Shown here one piece after another: positions 1 through 8,568 of a stretch of DNA of 64,000 bases. The notes beneath the pieces are model-generated. The model was not told the origin of the DNA, did no database searches, and worked only from the letters and a program-made list of their open reading frames with translations. The stretch lies in the NCBI GenBank assembly GCA_947445035.1, contig CANFCK010000007.1, positions 170,060-234,059 of the forward strand. The letters run 5' to 3'. This stretch comes from Deltaproteobacteria bacterium. Its GTDB lineage: Bacteria; Myxococcota_A; UBA796; SXON01. The stretch's first letter is position 1. Every line of letters starts with the position of its first letter. The position numbers and the translations under genes were made by a program.

Positions 1-1
1 A

Positions 2-1732
2 TCGGCGGCCGATCGTTGCGAGGGTTTCCTGCTCCTTGCCGAAGCGCACCGGGGACGGGACGCCGCCAGTGTGGAACAGGCCACCCGCCTGGCGGGCATC
101 GTGGGTGACCCGGTGCTGATGGCGCGCGCGGCGCTCGTACGGGGCGACCTGGCCCGCGCGCAAGGCGACATGGCCGCCGCCCACCACGCTTGGCTCCATT
201 GCGCAGACGATCCGGAGACGGCCCTCCGCGCCGAGGTCCGCATCGGGGACAGCATCGACGAGCCCGCAGACGCGCTCGTCCACTATGCCCACGCCATCGA
301 CGGCTATAAAAAACTCCAACTTCCCCTTCGTGAAGCCTGGGCGCGGCTTCGGCTGGTCCGTTGCGGTGACGCCTCGCAGGCGCTCGAAGCCGTGCGGGTG
401 TTCAAGTCCGCCGGACTTGCGGCAGGTGTCGCGACATCCGACACCCTTTCAGGGCGCCCGGGACACTCGTTGGAGTGGCACCTCAACCTCAGCGCCGAAG
501 CGGCGCGCGAGCGCTACGACGCCCAGCGCATGCGCCCCCCGTGGACGCGGGCCGATGCCGACCGCCCGGAGCGACGACTCATGGCCCACGGCAGCGCCAT
601 TGCCAACGCCGACGACCGCATCGTTCAGGTGCTCGCGGCCGAGGTGGAGTCCGAACTTCGTCGTCTACAGGCGAGCAACGGTCGCGCCCGTGACCCCGCT
701 GCCATGCGCTTCGTAGCCGGAATCGACCTCCTGGCAGGACACCCGTCGTGGGCCGCCGCGAAGGTCATGATGGCGCTACTCGTCGAGGATGTCCGGCAGC
801 CCGTTGCCGAGCGAGGGCTGGTCGGCGCGCTCGCCCGCTCGCCCAACATGACCTTGGTCGACGCGCTGGTTCGCGCGCTGAGTGAGGAGACGGAGCCCAC
901 GCGCCTCGCCCTGATCGCCGAGACGCTGGGTTGGCGTCGTGAGGCCGCCGCAACGCCGAGGCTGCGCGAGCTGGCCGCGTCCGGCTCCTTGCCCCTGCGA
1001 AAAGCGGCGATCACCGCCCTGGGCCGCATCGGCGACGTCGATGCCATCGACCTGATCTTCCCCGGACTCGACGTACCCGAGCTGGCAGAGACCGCCTCGA
1101 CCGCGCTTCTGCTCCTCGGGGAGTGGCAGGGCGTGGACTTCTTCGCCCAAGCGCTCGCGCGCAACGAACGGTGGCTGACCCACTCGCCGGGTGAGATCGT
1201 CGGTCGTCACGGTGGCCCCGCCTACTTCCTGCTTTTGATGCGCACCTGCGAAGCCGAAGGCGCGGGTGCAATCGGCAGCCTCGCCGGGCTGGGTCTGATG
1301 GGGAACATCCGCGCCGTGCCACGGCTCATCGAATCCGTTGGCAGTCGCGACCCCCAGCGGCAGGTCGTCGCCAGCACGGCGTTGGAGGTGATGACCGGCC
1401 ACCACGAGGACGTCGAGGACGCCCACCCCAAGCAGCGTTGGCTGGACTGGTGGGCGGAGCACGGCCCGGACTTCGACGAGCGCGTCCGGTACCGTGGCGG
1501 GCACCCGCTCACAGTCCGGAGCCTCATCGAGCGGCTGGGTCACGATGACTTCGCGACCCGGCAGTCCGCCTATGACGAGCTGGTCATTGCGACCGGGGAG
1601 CGCCTGGCGTTCGACGCCGACGGCCCGTGGCGGGCACAATTGGCCCACCGAGCGGCGTGGGAAGCCTGGTGGGCCGACAACGCCCACGATCTACCGCATA
1701 CGGGTTGGCTGTTCCACGGATCGGGCACATAG
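2..1732 (+). CDS. HEAT-repeat protein, 5' end outside the window
   Basis: The reading frame is already open at the left edge, so the N-terminus is missing. About 576 codons are visible, and a GTG at 71 is only one internal start option. The middle third contains Ala/Leu-rich helical pairs of HEAT type, for example around AITALGRIGDVDAIDLIF and LGLMGNIRAVPRLIESVG. The C-terminal part is rich in Trp (RWLDWWAEHG, AWEAWWADNA). Such solenoids serve as protein-binding scaffolds. The Trp-rich end resembles a group of uncharacterised HEAT-repeat proteins of Gram-negative bacteria, but I cannot name a role. It converges with the dehydrogenase gene, with 17 nt between the stops. Confidence 0.7.
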   Translation, partial: SAADRCEGFLLLAEAHRGRDAASVEQATRLAGIVGDPVLMARAALVRGDLARAQGDMAAAHHAWLHCADDPETALRAEVRIGDSIDEPADALVHYAHAIDGYKKLQLPLREAWARLRLVRCGDASQALEAVRVFKSAGLAAGVATSDTLSGRPGHSLEWHLNLSAEAARERYDAQRMRPPWTRADADRPERRLMAHGSAIANADDRIVQVLAAEVESELRRLQASNGRARDPAAMRFVAGIDLLAGHPSWAAAKVMMALLVEDVRQPVAERGLVGALARSPNMTLVDALVRALSEETEPTRLALIAETLGWRREAAATPRLRELAASGSLPLRKAAITALGRIGDVDAIDLIFPGLDVPELAETASTALLLLGEWQGVDFFAQALARNERWLTHSPGEIVGRHGGPAYFLLLMRTCEAEGAGAIGSLAGLGLMGNIRAVPRLIESVGSRDPQRQVVASTALEVMTGHHEDVEDAHPKQRWLDWWAEHGPDFDERVRYRGGHPLTVRSLIERLGHDDFATRQSAYDELVIATGERLAFDADGPWRAQLAHRAAWEAWWADNAHDLPHTGWLFHGSGT

Positions 1733-1749
1733 CCGCACCTGGCCGCCGC

Positions 1750-2613
1750 TCACCGCTGTAAAAGTGCGATCAACGACGACGTGTCCCACCGCCCGCCCCC
1801 CATGGCGCTGACCTCGGCGTAGCGCTCAGCCACCTCCTCGATGATGGGCAGATCAGCGCCGATGGCGTCGGCAGTGCGGCAGCAGATGTCCAGATCCTTG
1901 CGCATCAAGTCGACGGCAAAGCCAAAGTCGAAGCGGCCCTCCACCATGGTGCGATGCCGGTTCTCCATCTGCCAGGACTGCGCCGCGCCTTTGCTGATCG
2001 CGGCGACGACCTTTTCGGGATCGAGGCCGGCGCGGGCTGCGAAGTCCAGCCCTTCCGCCAGTCCGGCCAATACACCGGCGATACAAATTTGATTCACCAT
2101 CTTGCAGAGCTGACCCGTGCCGGCGGGACCTTGATGGGCGACGATCTTGGCATACGCGGAGAAAATCGCCCGGGCGCGGTCCACCGCCTCGTCGGCCCCG
2201 CCACACATCACGCTGAGCTGCCCGTTGACCGCCCCAGCCTGACCGCCCGAGACCGGTGCGTCGACGAAGCCGACGGATACGGCCTCGCAGGCATGTTCCA
2301 GCTCCCGCGCGAGCTCTGCGGATGCGGTCGTGTGGTCGATGAGCAGCGTGCCGGCGCCCATTCCCTCCAGGGCCCCATGCGGGCCGAGCACCACGGCACG
2401 GACATCCGGATCATCGCCGACGCAGACCACCACGACCTCGGCGCCGATCGCTGCCTCGCGAGGCGACGCCGCGCGCTTGCCGCCGAACTCACGCACCCAG
2501 GCCTCGGCCTTGGCGGGAGTGCGGTTGTACACCGTCACGCTGTGCTCCCGACGGGCCAGGTGGCCCGCCATCGGGTAGCCCATGACCCCGAGCCCGAGGA
2601 AGCTACACCGCAT
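1750..2613 (-). CDS. NAD(P)-dependent beta-hydroxyacid dehydrogenase (3-hydroxyisobutyrate dehydrogenase family)
   Basis: This 287-residue protein has the length typical of the 3-hydroxyisobutyrate dehydrogenase / tartronate semialdehyde reductase family. The N-terminal Rossmann motif is GLGVMGYPMAGHLA at residues 7-20, followed by VYNRTPAKAEAW, where Asn-Arg after the second strand suggests an NADP preference. DAPVSGGQAGA near residue 120 is the substrate-binding signature. The catalytic Lys lies in GTGQLCKMVNQ near residue 172, and the all-alpha C-terminal domain follows. Members oxidise or reduce small beta-hydroxy acids or succinic semialdehyde in the cytoplasm. The substrate cannot be fixed from sequence. 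It stands alone on the minus strand. Confidence 0.9.
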   Translation of the reverse strand: MRCSFLGLGVMGYPMAGHLARREHSVTVYNRTPAKAEAWVREFGGKRAASPREAAIGAEVVVVCVGDDPDVRAVVLGPHGALEGMGAGTLLIDHTTASAELARELEHACEAVSVGFVDAPVSGGQAGAVNGQLSVMCGGADEAVDRARAIFSAYAKIVAHQGPAGTGQLCKMVNQICIAGVLAGLAEGLDFAARAGLDPEKVVAAISKGAAQSWQMENRHRTMVEGRFDFGFAVDLMRKDLDICCRTADAIGADLPIIEEVAERYAEVSAMGGGRWDTSSLIALLQR

Positions 2614-2643
2614 GCGATCCCCACCGTTGGTGGGTCGAGCATA

Positions 2644-3057
2644 TCAGTATTCGGGCGCGGGGGGCGGGGGCTTCCGGGGCGCGATGAACAGCGCCAGCAG
2701 CGCCGGTAGCAGCAGGCAGACGGCGGAGCCGACGCCGAAGTCAAGGTTGGCGCTCGCTTCGGGCCCGCCCAACTCCATGATCTCGGACCGCTTTGCCGGA
2801 TCGACGCGCGCCACCACGCTCTCCACCCTCCACATCGCCGAGTTGTAGCCGAGCACGCCCGCACAGCCGGGAGCCCCTGCGATGACGGTGCCGAGGATGG
2901 CGACGACGCGTGCCGCGCCCCCCATCTTTCCGGTCATCCGCGACCCCACCGCACACACCAGCACCCACGGAACCGCCGCGACCGCGCACAGGTTCATCAA
3001 CAGGATGAGGTGCATGCCCCAGCCCCCTCCGCGGTACCACGACAGGAAGTCGGCCAT
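2644..3057 (-). CDS. Small three-helix membrane protein, unknown function
   Basis: The reading frame is longer, but the part before the ATG at 3057 looks like the shadow of the divergent lipoprotein gene. I therefore start at that ATG (137 residues); a GTG at 3075 is an alternative. Three hydrophobic segments are visible: residues about 15-38 (begins LILLMNLCAVAAV), about 47-70 (VVAILGTVIAGAPGCAG) and about 108-127 (VCLLLPALLALFIA). A Pro-rich tail ends in PPPPAPEY. The layout recalls small MotA/TolQ-like or DUF inner-membrane proteins, but no family is certain. About 80 bp separate it from the divergent lipoprotein gene. Confidence 0.6.
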   Translation of the reverse strand: MADFLSWYRGGGWGMHLILLMNLCAVAAVPWVLVCAVGSRMTGKMGGAARVVAILGTVIAGAPGCAGVLGYNSAMWRVESVVARVDPAKRSEIMELGGPEASANLDFGVGSAVCLLLPALLALFIAPRKPPPPAPEY

Positions 3058-3136
3058 GCCAAGCGCGTATTCCACGTCGCGTCGCTGGCCGAGGCGCCAA
3101 GTCAGGAATATGCAACGGGCCCCTCTGAGGCCGTCG

Positions 3137-4117
3137 ATGCGCGTACTTCCCTTTTCCCTGATCCTCATGACCCTCGGCTGCGACGGCGATGCCGGGAAAG
3201 ACTCCGACACCGCCGCCGGGACCGACAGCGGCGACACGGACACCGACACCGATTCGGACAGCGACACCGATTCGGACACCGATACCGACGTCACGGCCGT
3301 CGGCGTGGAGCTCACCCCCGAGGCGCTGACCATGGCCACCACCCGGGACCTGCCCCCGCTCGTCGCCACGGGCGAGTGGGACGACGGCTCCAAGAGCGAC
3401 GTCACCGCCGAGTGCACGTGGACCAACAGCGACCCGGCCGTCACCTGGGTGGGCGCCGACGGCGTGGTGCACGGACTCGGCGTGGGTATCGTCACCGTCA
3501 AATGCGACTGGCAAGGCTTCAGCGACGAAAGCACCGTGGATATCCGGGCCGTGACCCCCGCCGCCGCCGGGGACATCGTCATCAACGAGTTGCTCGCCGA
3601 TCCGGCTGTGGATGCCGACGTCAACGGCGACGGCAATGCCGACCCCACTGAGGACGAGTTCGTCGAGTTCGTGAACGTCGCGGCGTTCGCCGTCGACATC
3701 GAGGGGGCGACGGTATGGGAGTCCAACGTGGACACCGAACGCCACCGATTCGGCCCGAACAGCGTCATGCGCCCAGGGGAGGCCGTGGTGCTCTTCGGGG
3801 GCGGGGCGCCGCTCATCGCCGCCGATCGCTGCTTCGCTTATCCAGTGTTCAATGCCGACTCCTCTCTGAAGTATGGTCTGGCGCTCAACAACGAGGGCGA
3901 CACCGTGACGCTCCGGGGCGCGGGCGAGTTTGGAGATATCGCCTCCGCCGAGGTCGACCCCGCTGTCGAGGACGCGTCGATCGTGCTCAGCCCGGACATG
4001 ACTGGCAGCAGCTACACCCACCACTTGTACGCCACCGACTCGATCGGCGCCTACAGCCCGTGCACCAAGGTGGATGGAACGTCGTTCCCGACCGCGTCGG
4101 AGTGGCTCGGCGGCTGA
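3137..4117 (+). CDS. Lipoprotein with Asp/Thr linker, Ig-like (BIG2) domain and lamin-tail (LTD) domain
   Basis: I start at the ATG at 3137 because it gives a short hydrophobic leader ending in the lipobox LMTLGC. Upstream in-frame sequence is antisense to the membrane protein gene. The Cys is followed by an acidic linker of Asp/Thr/Ser repeats (DTDTDTDSDSDTD). A BIG2-like domain (about residues 55-130, VGVELTPEALTMATT) and an LTD domain (about 140-300, starting GDIVINELLADPAVDADVNG) follow. LTD domains occur in secreted and surface proteins, often with nucleases or adhesins. No catalytic domain is visible, so a surface structural or binding role is inferred. Its stop overlaps the next start (TGATG). 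Confidence 0.8.
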   Translation: MRVLPFSLILMTLGCDGDAGKDSDTAAGTDSGDTDTDTDSDSDTDSDTDTDVTAVGVELTPEALTMATTRDLPPLVATGEWDDGSKSDVTAECTWTNSDPAVTWVGADGVVHGLGVGIVTVKCDWQGFSDESTVDIRAVTPAAAGDIVINELLADPAVDADVNGDGNADPTEDEFVEFVNVAAFAVDIEGATVWESNVDTERHRFGPNSVMRPGEAVVLFGGGAPLIAADRCFAYPVFNADSSLKYGLALNNEGDTVTLRGAGEFGDIASAEVDPAVEDASIVLSPDMTGSSYTHHLYATDSIGAYSPCTKVDGTSFPTASEWLGG

Positions 4118-5064
4118 TGCTGAACCCGCGGCACCCTCCCGACTGGTCGGGGGATCCTCCGCCCGCCCCGTTTGACGAGGCTGGCGCTGGGGCCGATGCA
4201 CGCGCGGTGGCTGAAGCACTGCCGCTGTCGACGAGGTTCCGCCTGGGGACAGCGATCTCCACGATACAGTCTGAGTTTCTAAAGAAGAACGGCTTTCTCC
4301 TCTTTGATCGAGTAGCTGATATATCAGAAGTATCACTCGTCCTCGCCGAGGTGGACCGCGTCGAGGCGGAGCTCAAGGCCAGCGGCCGCGAGCGCGTCAA
4401 CGGCGTGCCGGTGTGGTTCAGCCCCGACCCGGACGGCAACGACTACATGGTGCGGATGGGCTTTTCCAGCCAGTACAGTCCGGCGCTCTCGGAGTTCGTG
4501 CGTGACGCACGCTTCGAGCCGGTCCGCCGGCTGATCGGCGAGGACGCACGAATCGGCGAGCGCGAAAAGGACGGCGTGGTCTTCAACCGCTACGTCAACG
4601 CCCCGGGCAGCATCCGTCCCAACCTCGCGTGGCACACCGACGCGCTCCGGGATGTTTTCTACAACTGGAAGATGCCGGGGCCGATGCTGAACGTCGGCCT
4701 GCACTTCGACCGCATCCGCCCCACAGAAGGGGGGCTTCGATTGTTGCCGGGCACCCACACGCAAGGGGTGTTTTCTACCCTGTTCGCCAAGATCCATTTT
4801 GTCACGCAGCGGTCCGACCCGCGTGAGCTCGCCGTCGAGACCTGGCCGGGCGACCTTAGCGTGCACGACGGGCGAATGTGGCATCGGGTGGAGTCCAGCC
4901 CGAAACAGGGCTGGTCCTCGCTCCGACGCAGCATGTATGTGCCTTATGTCATCGACACCGAACTGCAGAAACACGAGAACAGCCCGACGCCGATGTATTT
5001 GCGGCTTTTCGATCGGATCATCCGGTGGCGGGCGTCCAGGGCGCGGAAGAAATTGGGCGGGTAG
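4117..5064 (+). CDS. Phytanoyl-CoA dioxygenase (PhyH) family Fe(II)/2-oxoglutarate oxygenase
   Basis: This is a 315-residue protein whose ATG at 4117 overlaps the lipoprotein stop. The iron-binding triad is visible: His and Asp in AWHTDALRD near residue 172, and the distal His in DGRMWHRVESS near residue 252. The 2-oxoglutarate-binding Arg lies in SLRRSMYVPY. PhyH enzymes hydroxylate small molecules or lipid-linked substrates in the cytosol; the substrate here is unknown. A stretch near 4258-4345 (residues about 48-76) uses AT-rich codons such as CTA, ATA, GTA and TCA and stands out from the GC-rich surroundings. The first ~40 residues are Pro/Ala-rich and outside the fold, so a later start is possible. 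Confidence 0.82.
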   Translation: MLNPRHPPDWSGDPPPAPFDEAGAGADARAVAEALPLSTRFRLGTAISTIQSEFLKKNGFLLFDRVADISEVSLVLAEVDRVEAELKASGRERVNGVPVWFSPDPDGNDYMVRMGFSSQYSPALSEFVRDARFEPVRRLIGEDARIGEREKDGVVFNRYVNAPGSIRPNLAWHTDALRDVFYNWKMPGPMLNVGLHFDRIRPTEGGLRLLPGTHTQGVFSTLFAKIHFVTQRSDPRELAVETWPGDLSVHDGRMWHRVESSPKQGWSSLRRSMYVPYVIDTELQKHENSPTPMYLRLFDRIIRWRASRARKKLGG

Positions 5065-5116
5065 CGGGGGGGCGCGAAATCAAGGCGGCGGCCCACCGAG
5101 GCGAACCTGACCCCCC

Positions 5117-5959
5117 TCACCCCGCCAAAACCCCCGCAAAGAAAACCAAAGAAACATACCCATTCAAGTCAAAAAACGCCTTGTCAATCTTCGACAGATC
5201 CCCGGGCTTCACCAAGTAGTGTTCATACCCGAGCACCCCCGCGATCACCACGAGCCCCGCCCAGTAGGGCCAACCTAGCGGCGTCAGGAAGGGCAGACCG
5301 GCCAGACAGACGACGGTGCCGACGTGTAGCAACGAACTGATCTTCATCGCGATGCTCTGTCCGAGGGACGCGGGGATGCTGTGCAGCCCTTCGCCCCGGT
5401 CGAACTCCTCGTCCTGGAGCGAGTACAGGATGTCGAAACCCGCGACCCACGTGGCGACTGCCGCGGCCAAAACCACCGGAACCCAGGCAATCGCCCCGGC
5501 AATCGCAATCCATGCGGCCACGGGCGCCAGACCCAATGCAACGCCCAGCCAAATGTGCACGAGTGACGTGAAACGTTTGGCGAGGCTGTACCCACACACC
5601 ACCAGCAATGCAACGGGGGAGAGCCACCCACACAACGGATGCAATACAACCGCGGCGAGGACGAAGGTAACGGCGGCGAAGGTGGTGAAGGCGATGGCCG
5701 CGGCCAGGCCGATCTGGCCGCTTGGGAGCTCGCGGATCGCCGTGCGTGGGTTCTTGGCATCGATCTGCCGGTCGACGATGCGGTTGAAGCCCATCGCGCA
5801 GGAGCGCGCGCTGACCATGCACGCCACGATGAGCAGCCACTGGACCCACGTCGTCGGGTGGCTGCGCGACGCGATCACCCCGGACGCAAGGGCAAAGGGC
5901 ATCGCGAAGATGCTGTGGGAGAACTTGATCATGCGCCCGAAGACGCGGAGCTGATTCAC
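5117..5959 (-). CDS. mqnP: UbiA-type prenyltransferase of the futalosine menaquinone pathway (MqnP-like)
   Basis: This integral membrane prenyltransferase would attach the polyprenyl chain to the dihydroxynaphthoate head group. The first Asp-rich motif NRIVDRQIDAKNPRT is at residues 59-73. The second, LQDEEFDRGEGLHSIP, is near residue 180. Eight or so hydrophobic segments fit the UbiA fold, and 280 residues is the usual size. The start is a GTG (5957-5959) that overlaps the TGA of the upstream amidohydrolase gene (GTGA); longer upstream sequence is out-of-frame shadow. It is the last gene of the menaquinone operon, and the operon partners make the naphthoate substrate more likely than 4-hydroxybenzoate. 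Confidence 0.9.
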   Translation of the reverse strand: MNQLRVFGRMIKFSHSIFAMPFALASGVIASRSHPTTWVQWLLIVACMVSARSCAMGFNRIVDRQIDAKNPRTAIRELPSGQIGLAAAIAFTTFAAVTFVLAAVVLHPLCGWLSPVALLVVCGYSLAKRFTSLVHIWLGVALGLAPVAAWIAIAGAIAWVPVVLAAAVATWVAGFDILYSLQDEEFDRGEGLHSIPASLGQSIAMKISSLLHVGTVVCLAGLPFLTPLGWPYWAGLVVIAGVLGYEHYLVKPGDLSKIDKAFFDLNGYVSLVFFAGVLAG

Positions 5960-6798
5960 GCGCCGGCTCCGGCTTGATCCAAGAACGCCCAGGCGTCCTC
6001 GTGCAGACAGCGCTCCCATCGCGATCGCGGCACCCCCCGAAAGGCGTCGCGCAAGACCGGCAGCTCGTTGCGCACGTCGAGGTCCGGGCACGAGATGAGG
6101 GAGTCGGTGCCGATGAGCACGCGGACCCCGGCGTCGAACATCGCCAGGACGTCGGGGAGGCGGCCGGTGATGTGGAGGTTGCTGCGCGGGCAGATGCAGA
6201 TGGTACAGCCGCGGGCGGCGATCAGCTCCAGGTCGGCGTAGGTCGTGAGCGTGCAGTGCACCAGGAGGGTGTTCGGGCCGAGCACGCCGAGCGAATCGAG
6301 CCAACGCACCGGGGTCGTTCCCGGCGTACGCCAGTGCGACAGGTCGCGCTTTGACGCCCGCAAGACGTCCGGCCACGGCCCGGTGCCGTCGAGCAGGAAC
6401 GCCCGCTCGGCCGGGTCCTCGTCGCAGTGGATTGACCAGGGCTCACCGCGCGCCGCGACACATCGAATTGTATCAGCATGCGTGCTGTACGGGGCGTGGG
6501 GCGTCGCATGCGGAACCTCATCCGCGATGTGCGGTTGGTCGAAGCCAAAGACCTCGGTGAAGGCCAGTCCGTCGAGGCCGGCGAGGTGCATCGCTTCGCC
6601 CCCGACACCGAGGTTACCGATGTCGATCACCGCGGCGGTCCCGGCGGCCGAGACCGCTTGCGCATTGGCGATCGCCACGTCCCGGCGAGCGGGATCGTCT
6701 TTGCGCCACGACATCAGCCACGGCACGAGCCCCTGACCCGCGACCGACGCCATCGTCGGCAACTCCAGGTGGACGTGCGCGTTGACCGGCCCCCGCAT
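5956..6798 (-). CDS. mqnX: Aminodeoxyfutalosine deaminase (MqnX-like amidohydrolase)
   Basis: A 280-residue amidohydrolase of the adenosine deaminase-like superfamily. Metal ligands are visible as HVH at residues 8-10, the His in LLVHCTL, and the Asp in VLIGTDSLIS. SIHCDEDPAE carries the His/Glu pair expected to handle the purine N. In the futalosine pathway MqnX converts 6-amino-6-deoxyfutalosine into futalosine. It is 3 nt downstream of the mqnA-fusion gene and overlaps the prenyltransferase gene by 4 nt, inside an operon that contains mqnE. That context is the main reason for choosing MqnX over other deaminases. Confidence 0.85.
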   Translation of the reverse strand: MRGPVNAHVHLELPTMASVAGQGLVPWLMSWRKDDPARRDVAIANAQAVSAAGTAAVIDIGNLGVGGEAMHLAGLDGLAFTEVFGFDQPHIADEVPHATPHAPYSTHADTIRCVAARGEPWSIHCDEDPAERAFLLDGTGPWPDVLRASKRDLSHWRTPGTTPVRWLDSLGVLGPNTLLVHCTLTTYADLELIAARGCTICICPRSNLHITGRLPDVLAMFDAGVRVLIGTDSLISCPDLDVRNELPVLRDAFRGVPRSRWERCLHEDAWAFLDQAGAGA

Positions 6799-6801
6799 GG
6801 A

Positions 6802-8568
6802 TCAGAACCTCGCATACCGACCGTCGCTGGGCGTCACGACCGGCACCAGCCGAATCCAGTCCAGGTCGCGGCGAACGGCGCGGAAACCGGCGACGCGCAC
6901 GTGGTGCTCGACCTCCGAAGGGTCCGTGGTCCAGCTTCGCCCTGGCGCCGCGAGTGCGTTGGAGTCGAGGAGAACGGGTCCGAGATCATCGGCACCCGCA
7001 AAGAGCGCGGCCTGCGCAGGACCCAGTCCGACCGTCGGCCACCAGGCCGTCACATGTGATACATCTCTGAGTATCAATCGGGCCAGGGCCACCACGCGGA
7101 GCCACGCTTGGGCGGAGTCGTCCAGGCCGGCAACATCCCCCAACGCGGTCCACACGCTGAAGCCGGAGACGCCCGGGCGGCCAGCCGAAAGCTCCTCCCC
7201 CTGGAAGTCTTGGATGTCGAGCAGATGCTCGGTTCGCGCCATCCTCGACTCGCCCTGTCCAATGGTCAGCGTGGCAGGACCGCGAAGCCCAAGCTGCTCG
7301 GCAAGCCGATGCATCGCCCGCCACTGTGGCCGCGATGCCGCGCCCGCACGGGTGGGAGAACCGCCGAACCCGTCCAAGCCGGCGCGGACCAAACTCTCAA
7401 GCGCCGCTTCTGGGCTGGTGCCAGCCGCCAGCGCGAGGCCCACCAACTCGTCCGCGCCAAGACCCGTCACCGAGAGCGCAAACTCCCCCTTGAGCACCCG
7501 AATCGCCTCGACACAAGCGTCCAGCGAGCTTGGCTCCGGCACGCCCGGCTGCAAGATGGCGGCTACCGCACCCGCTCCCGCCAGCGCCGCCCCGCGCTCG
7601 GCAACGGCCGCAAGCGACACGTTCCCGGCCATCAAGTACGTGACATCGCGCCCCGGAAGCAGCGTGCCACGCCGCTCGTCGGCAGCCGCCGCGAGGTCGG
7701 GGCCGGAGGCGTCTGCGGACAGCCGAAGCGCGTCTTCCCGACAAAGGCGTTCGCCCGCCACCGTCTTGGCCAAGAGCCCGTCCACCGAAATCCTGGGCCG
7801 AGAACGCTCGGCAGGGCCGTAGAGGCACAGGTCTCCAGGGCCGAAAAGACCGGCCGCCTGCGCGAGCGCCACGAAGCGGCGCAGCCCCATCAGCGCGCGA
7901 TCATCGAGGTCGTAGCGGATAGCGTTCTGCAAATAGGCACGGTCGGCCTCGGGCGCCGACGCCCTCTCCGGCAGGCCACGCGCTGCTGCCGCAGTCAGGC
8001 CGGCGATCGCGCCGGCCGGGAGGTCGGGCCGACCCGCCCACACGGCGAACACGAACGGCAGGCCGGTCCAGTCCTTCCAGACCCGCCCGAGGTCTACCCT
8101 CGTCGTGAGCCGCGCGGGAAGGTTCCGGGCGGCATCCCCGATGACCACGGCGCCAACCCGACCCTGGGCGTGGAAGGCACCCGTGCCCGCATCGACCGCG
8201 CGGACCGACAGCTGGGGGCGACCAAGAGGCCCCCGAAGCAGGATCTGGGCGAGCACGACGCTGGTCCGCGACTCCCCATCAAGCACGACCTCATCCCACT
8301 CCTCTATCGGTGTCTCACCAACCAAAAGCACGCTGTGCACGTCGCCGTCGCTGCCGATGCACAGGCCAGGAACGATGTGCCAATCGCCACCCCGATCGAA
8401 GAGCGACGCCACGGGGACCAGCCCCACGTCCACCTCTCTCTGATTCAAAAGCCGCGCGGCGGCGCTGGGTACGCAGGCCCGCACCTCGAATGTCGCCGGG
8501 TCCAGGTGACGGGTCAGCGGCCAGGCGTTGGTGTAGCCGACACAGGCGACACGAATCTTGGGGGTCAT
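6802..8568 (-). CDS. mqnA: MqnA chorismate dehydratase fused to a cysteine-less MqnC/MqnE-like radical SAM domain
   Basis: The protein is 588 residues, about twice the length of MqnA. Residues 1-250 are a periplasmic-binding-like MqnA domain (VACVGYTNAWPLTRHL near the start, VGLVPVASLF at 48-57, WTGLPFVFAVWAG near 167-179), predicted to dehydrate chorismate to 3-enolpyruvyl-benzoate. Residues about 258-577 align by eye to MqnC/MqnE: GLLAKTVAGERLCREDAL, then VTYLMAGNV, and ALARLILRDVSHVTAWW with AQAALFAGADDLG near the end. The CxxxCxxC cluster site is replaced by Ala at 323, 327 and 330, with spacing preserved. The second half therefore should not bind a radical SAM cluster. The start codon immediately follows the mqnE stop codon (0 nt gap). 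The role of the second half is unknown; scaffolding or substrate transfer to MqnE is inference. Confidence 0.88.
   Translation of the reverse strand: MTPKIRVACVGYTNAWPLTRHLDPATFEVRACVPSAAARLLNQREVDVGLVPVASLFDRGGDWHIVPGLCIGSDGDVHSVLLVGETPIEEWDEVVLDGESRTSVVLAQILLRGPLGRPQLSVRAVDAGTGAFHAQGRVGAVVIGDAARNLPARLTTRVDLGRVWKDWTGLPFVFAVWAGRPDLPAGAIAGLTAAAARGLPERASAPEADRAYLQNAIRYDLDDRALMGLRRFVALAQAAGLFGPGDLCLYGPAERSRPRISVDGLLAKTVAGERLCREDALRLSADASGPDLAAAADERRGTLLPGRDVTYLMAGNVSLAAVAERGAALAGAGAVAAILQPGVPEPSSLDACVEAIRVLKGEFALSVTGLGADELVGLALAAGTSPEAALESLVRAGLDGFGGSPTRAGAASRPQWRAMHRLAEQLGLRGPATLTIGQGESRMARTEHLLDIQDFQGEELSAGRPGVSGFSVWTALGDVAGLDDSAQAWLRVVALARLILRDVSHVTAWWPTVGLGPAQAALFAGADDLGPVLLDSNALAAPGRSWTTDPSEVEHHVRVAGFRAVRRDLDWIRLVPVVTPSDGRYARF

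Noticed and set aside
3225..3295. Short repeated units (gacaccgac-like), considered as a CRISPR or DNA satellite
   Set aside because: They are codons for the Asp/Thr/Ser linker of a lipoprotein, with no unique spacers.
2741..4336. A 531-codon minus-strand frame opposite the LTD lipoprotein
   Set aside because: It is produced by the repetitive Asp/Thr codons of the lipoprotein linker read in antisense (VGVRIGVAVRIG); not protein-like.
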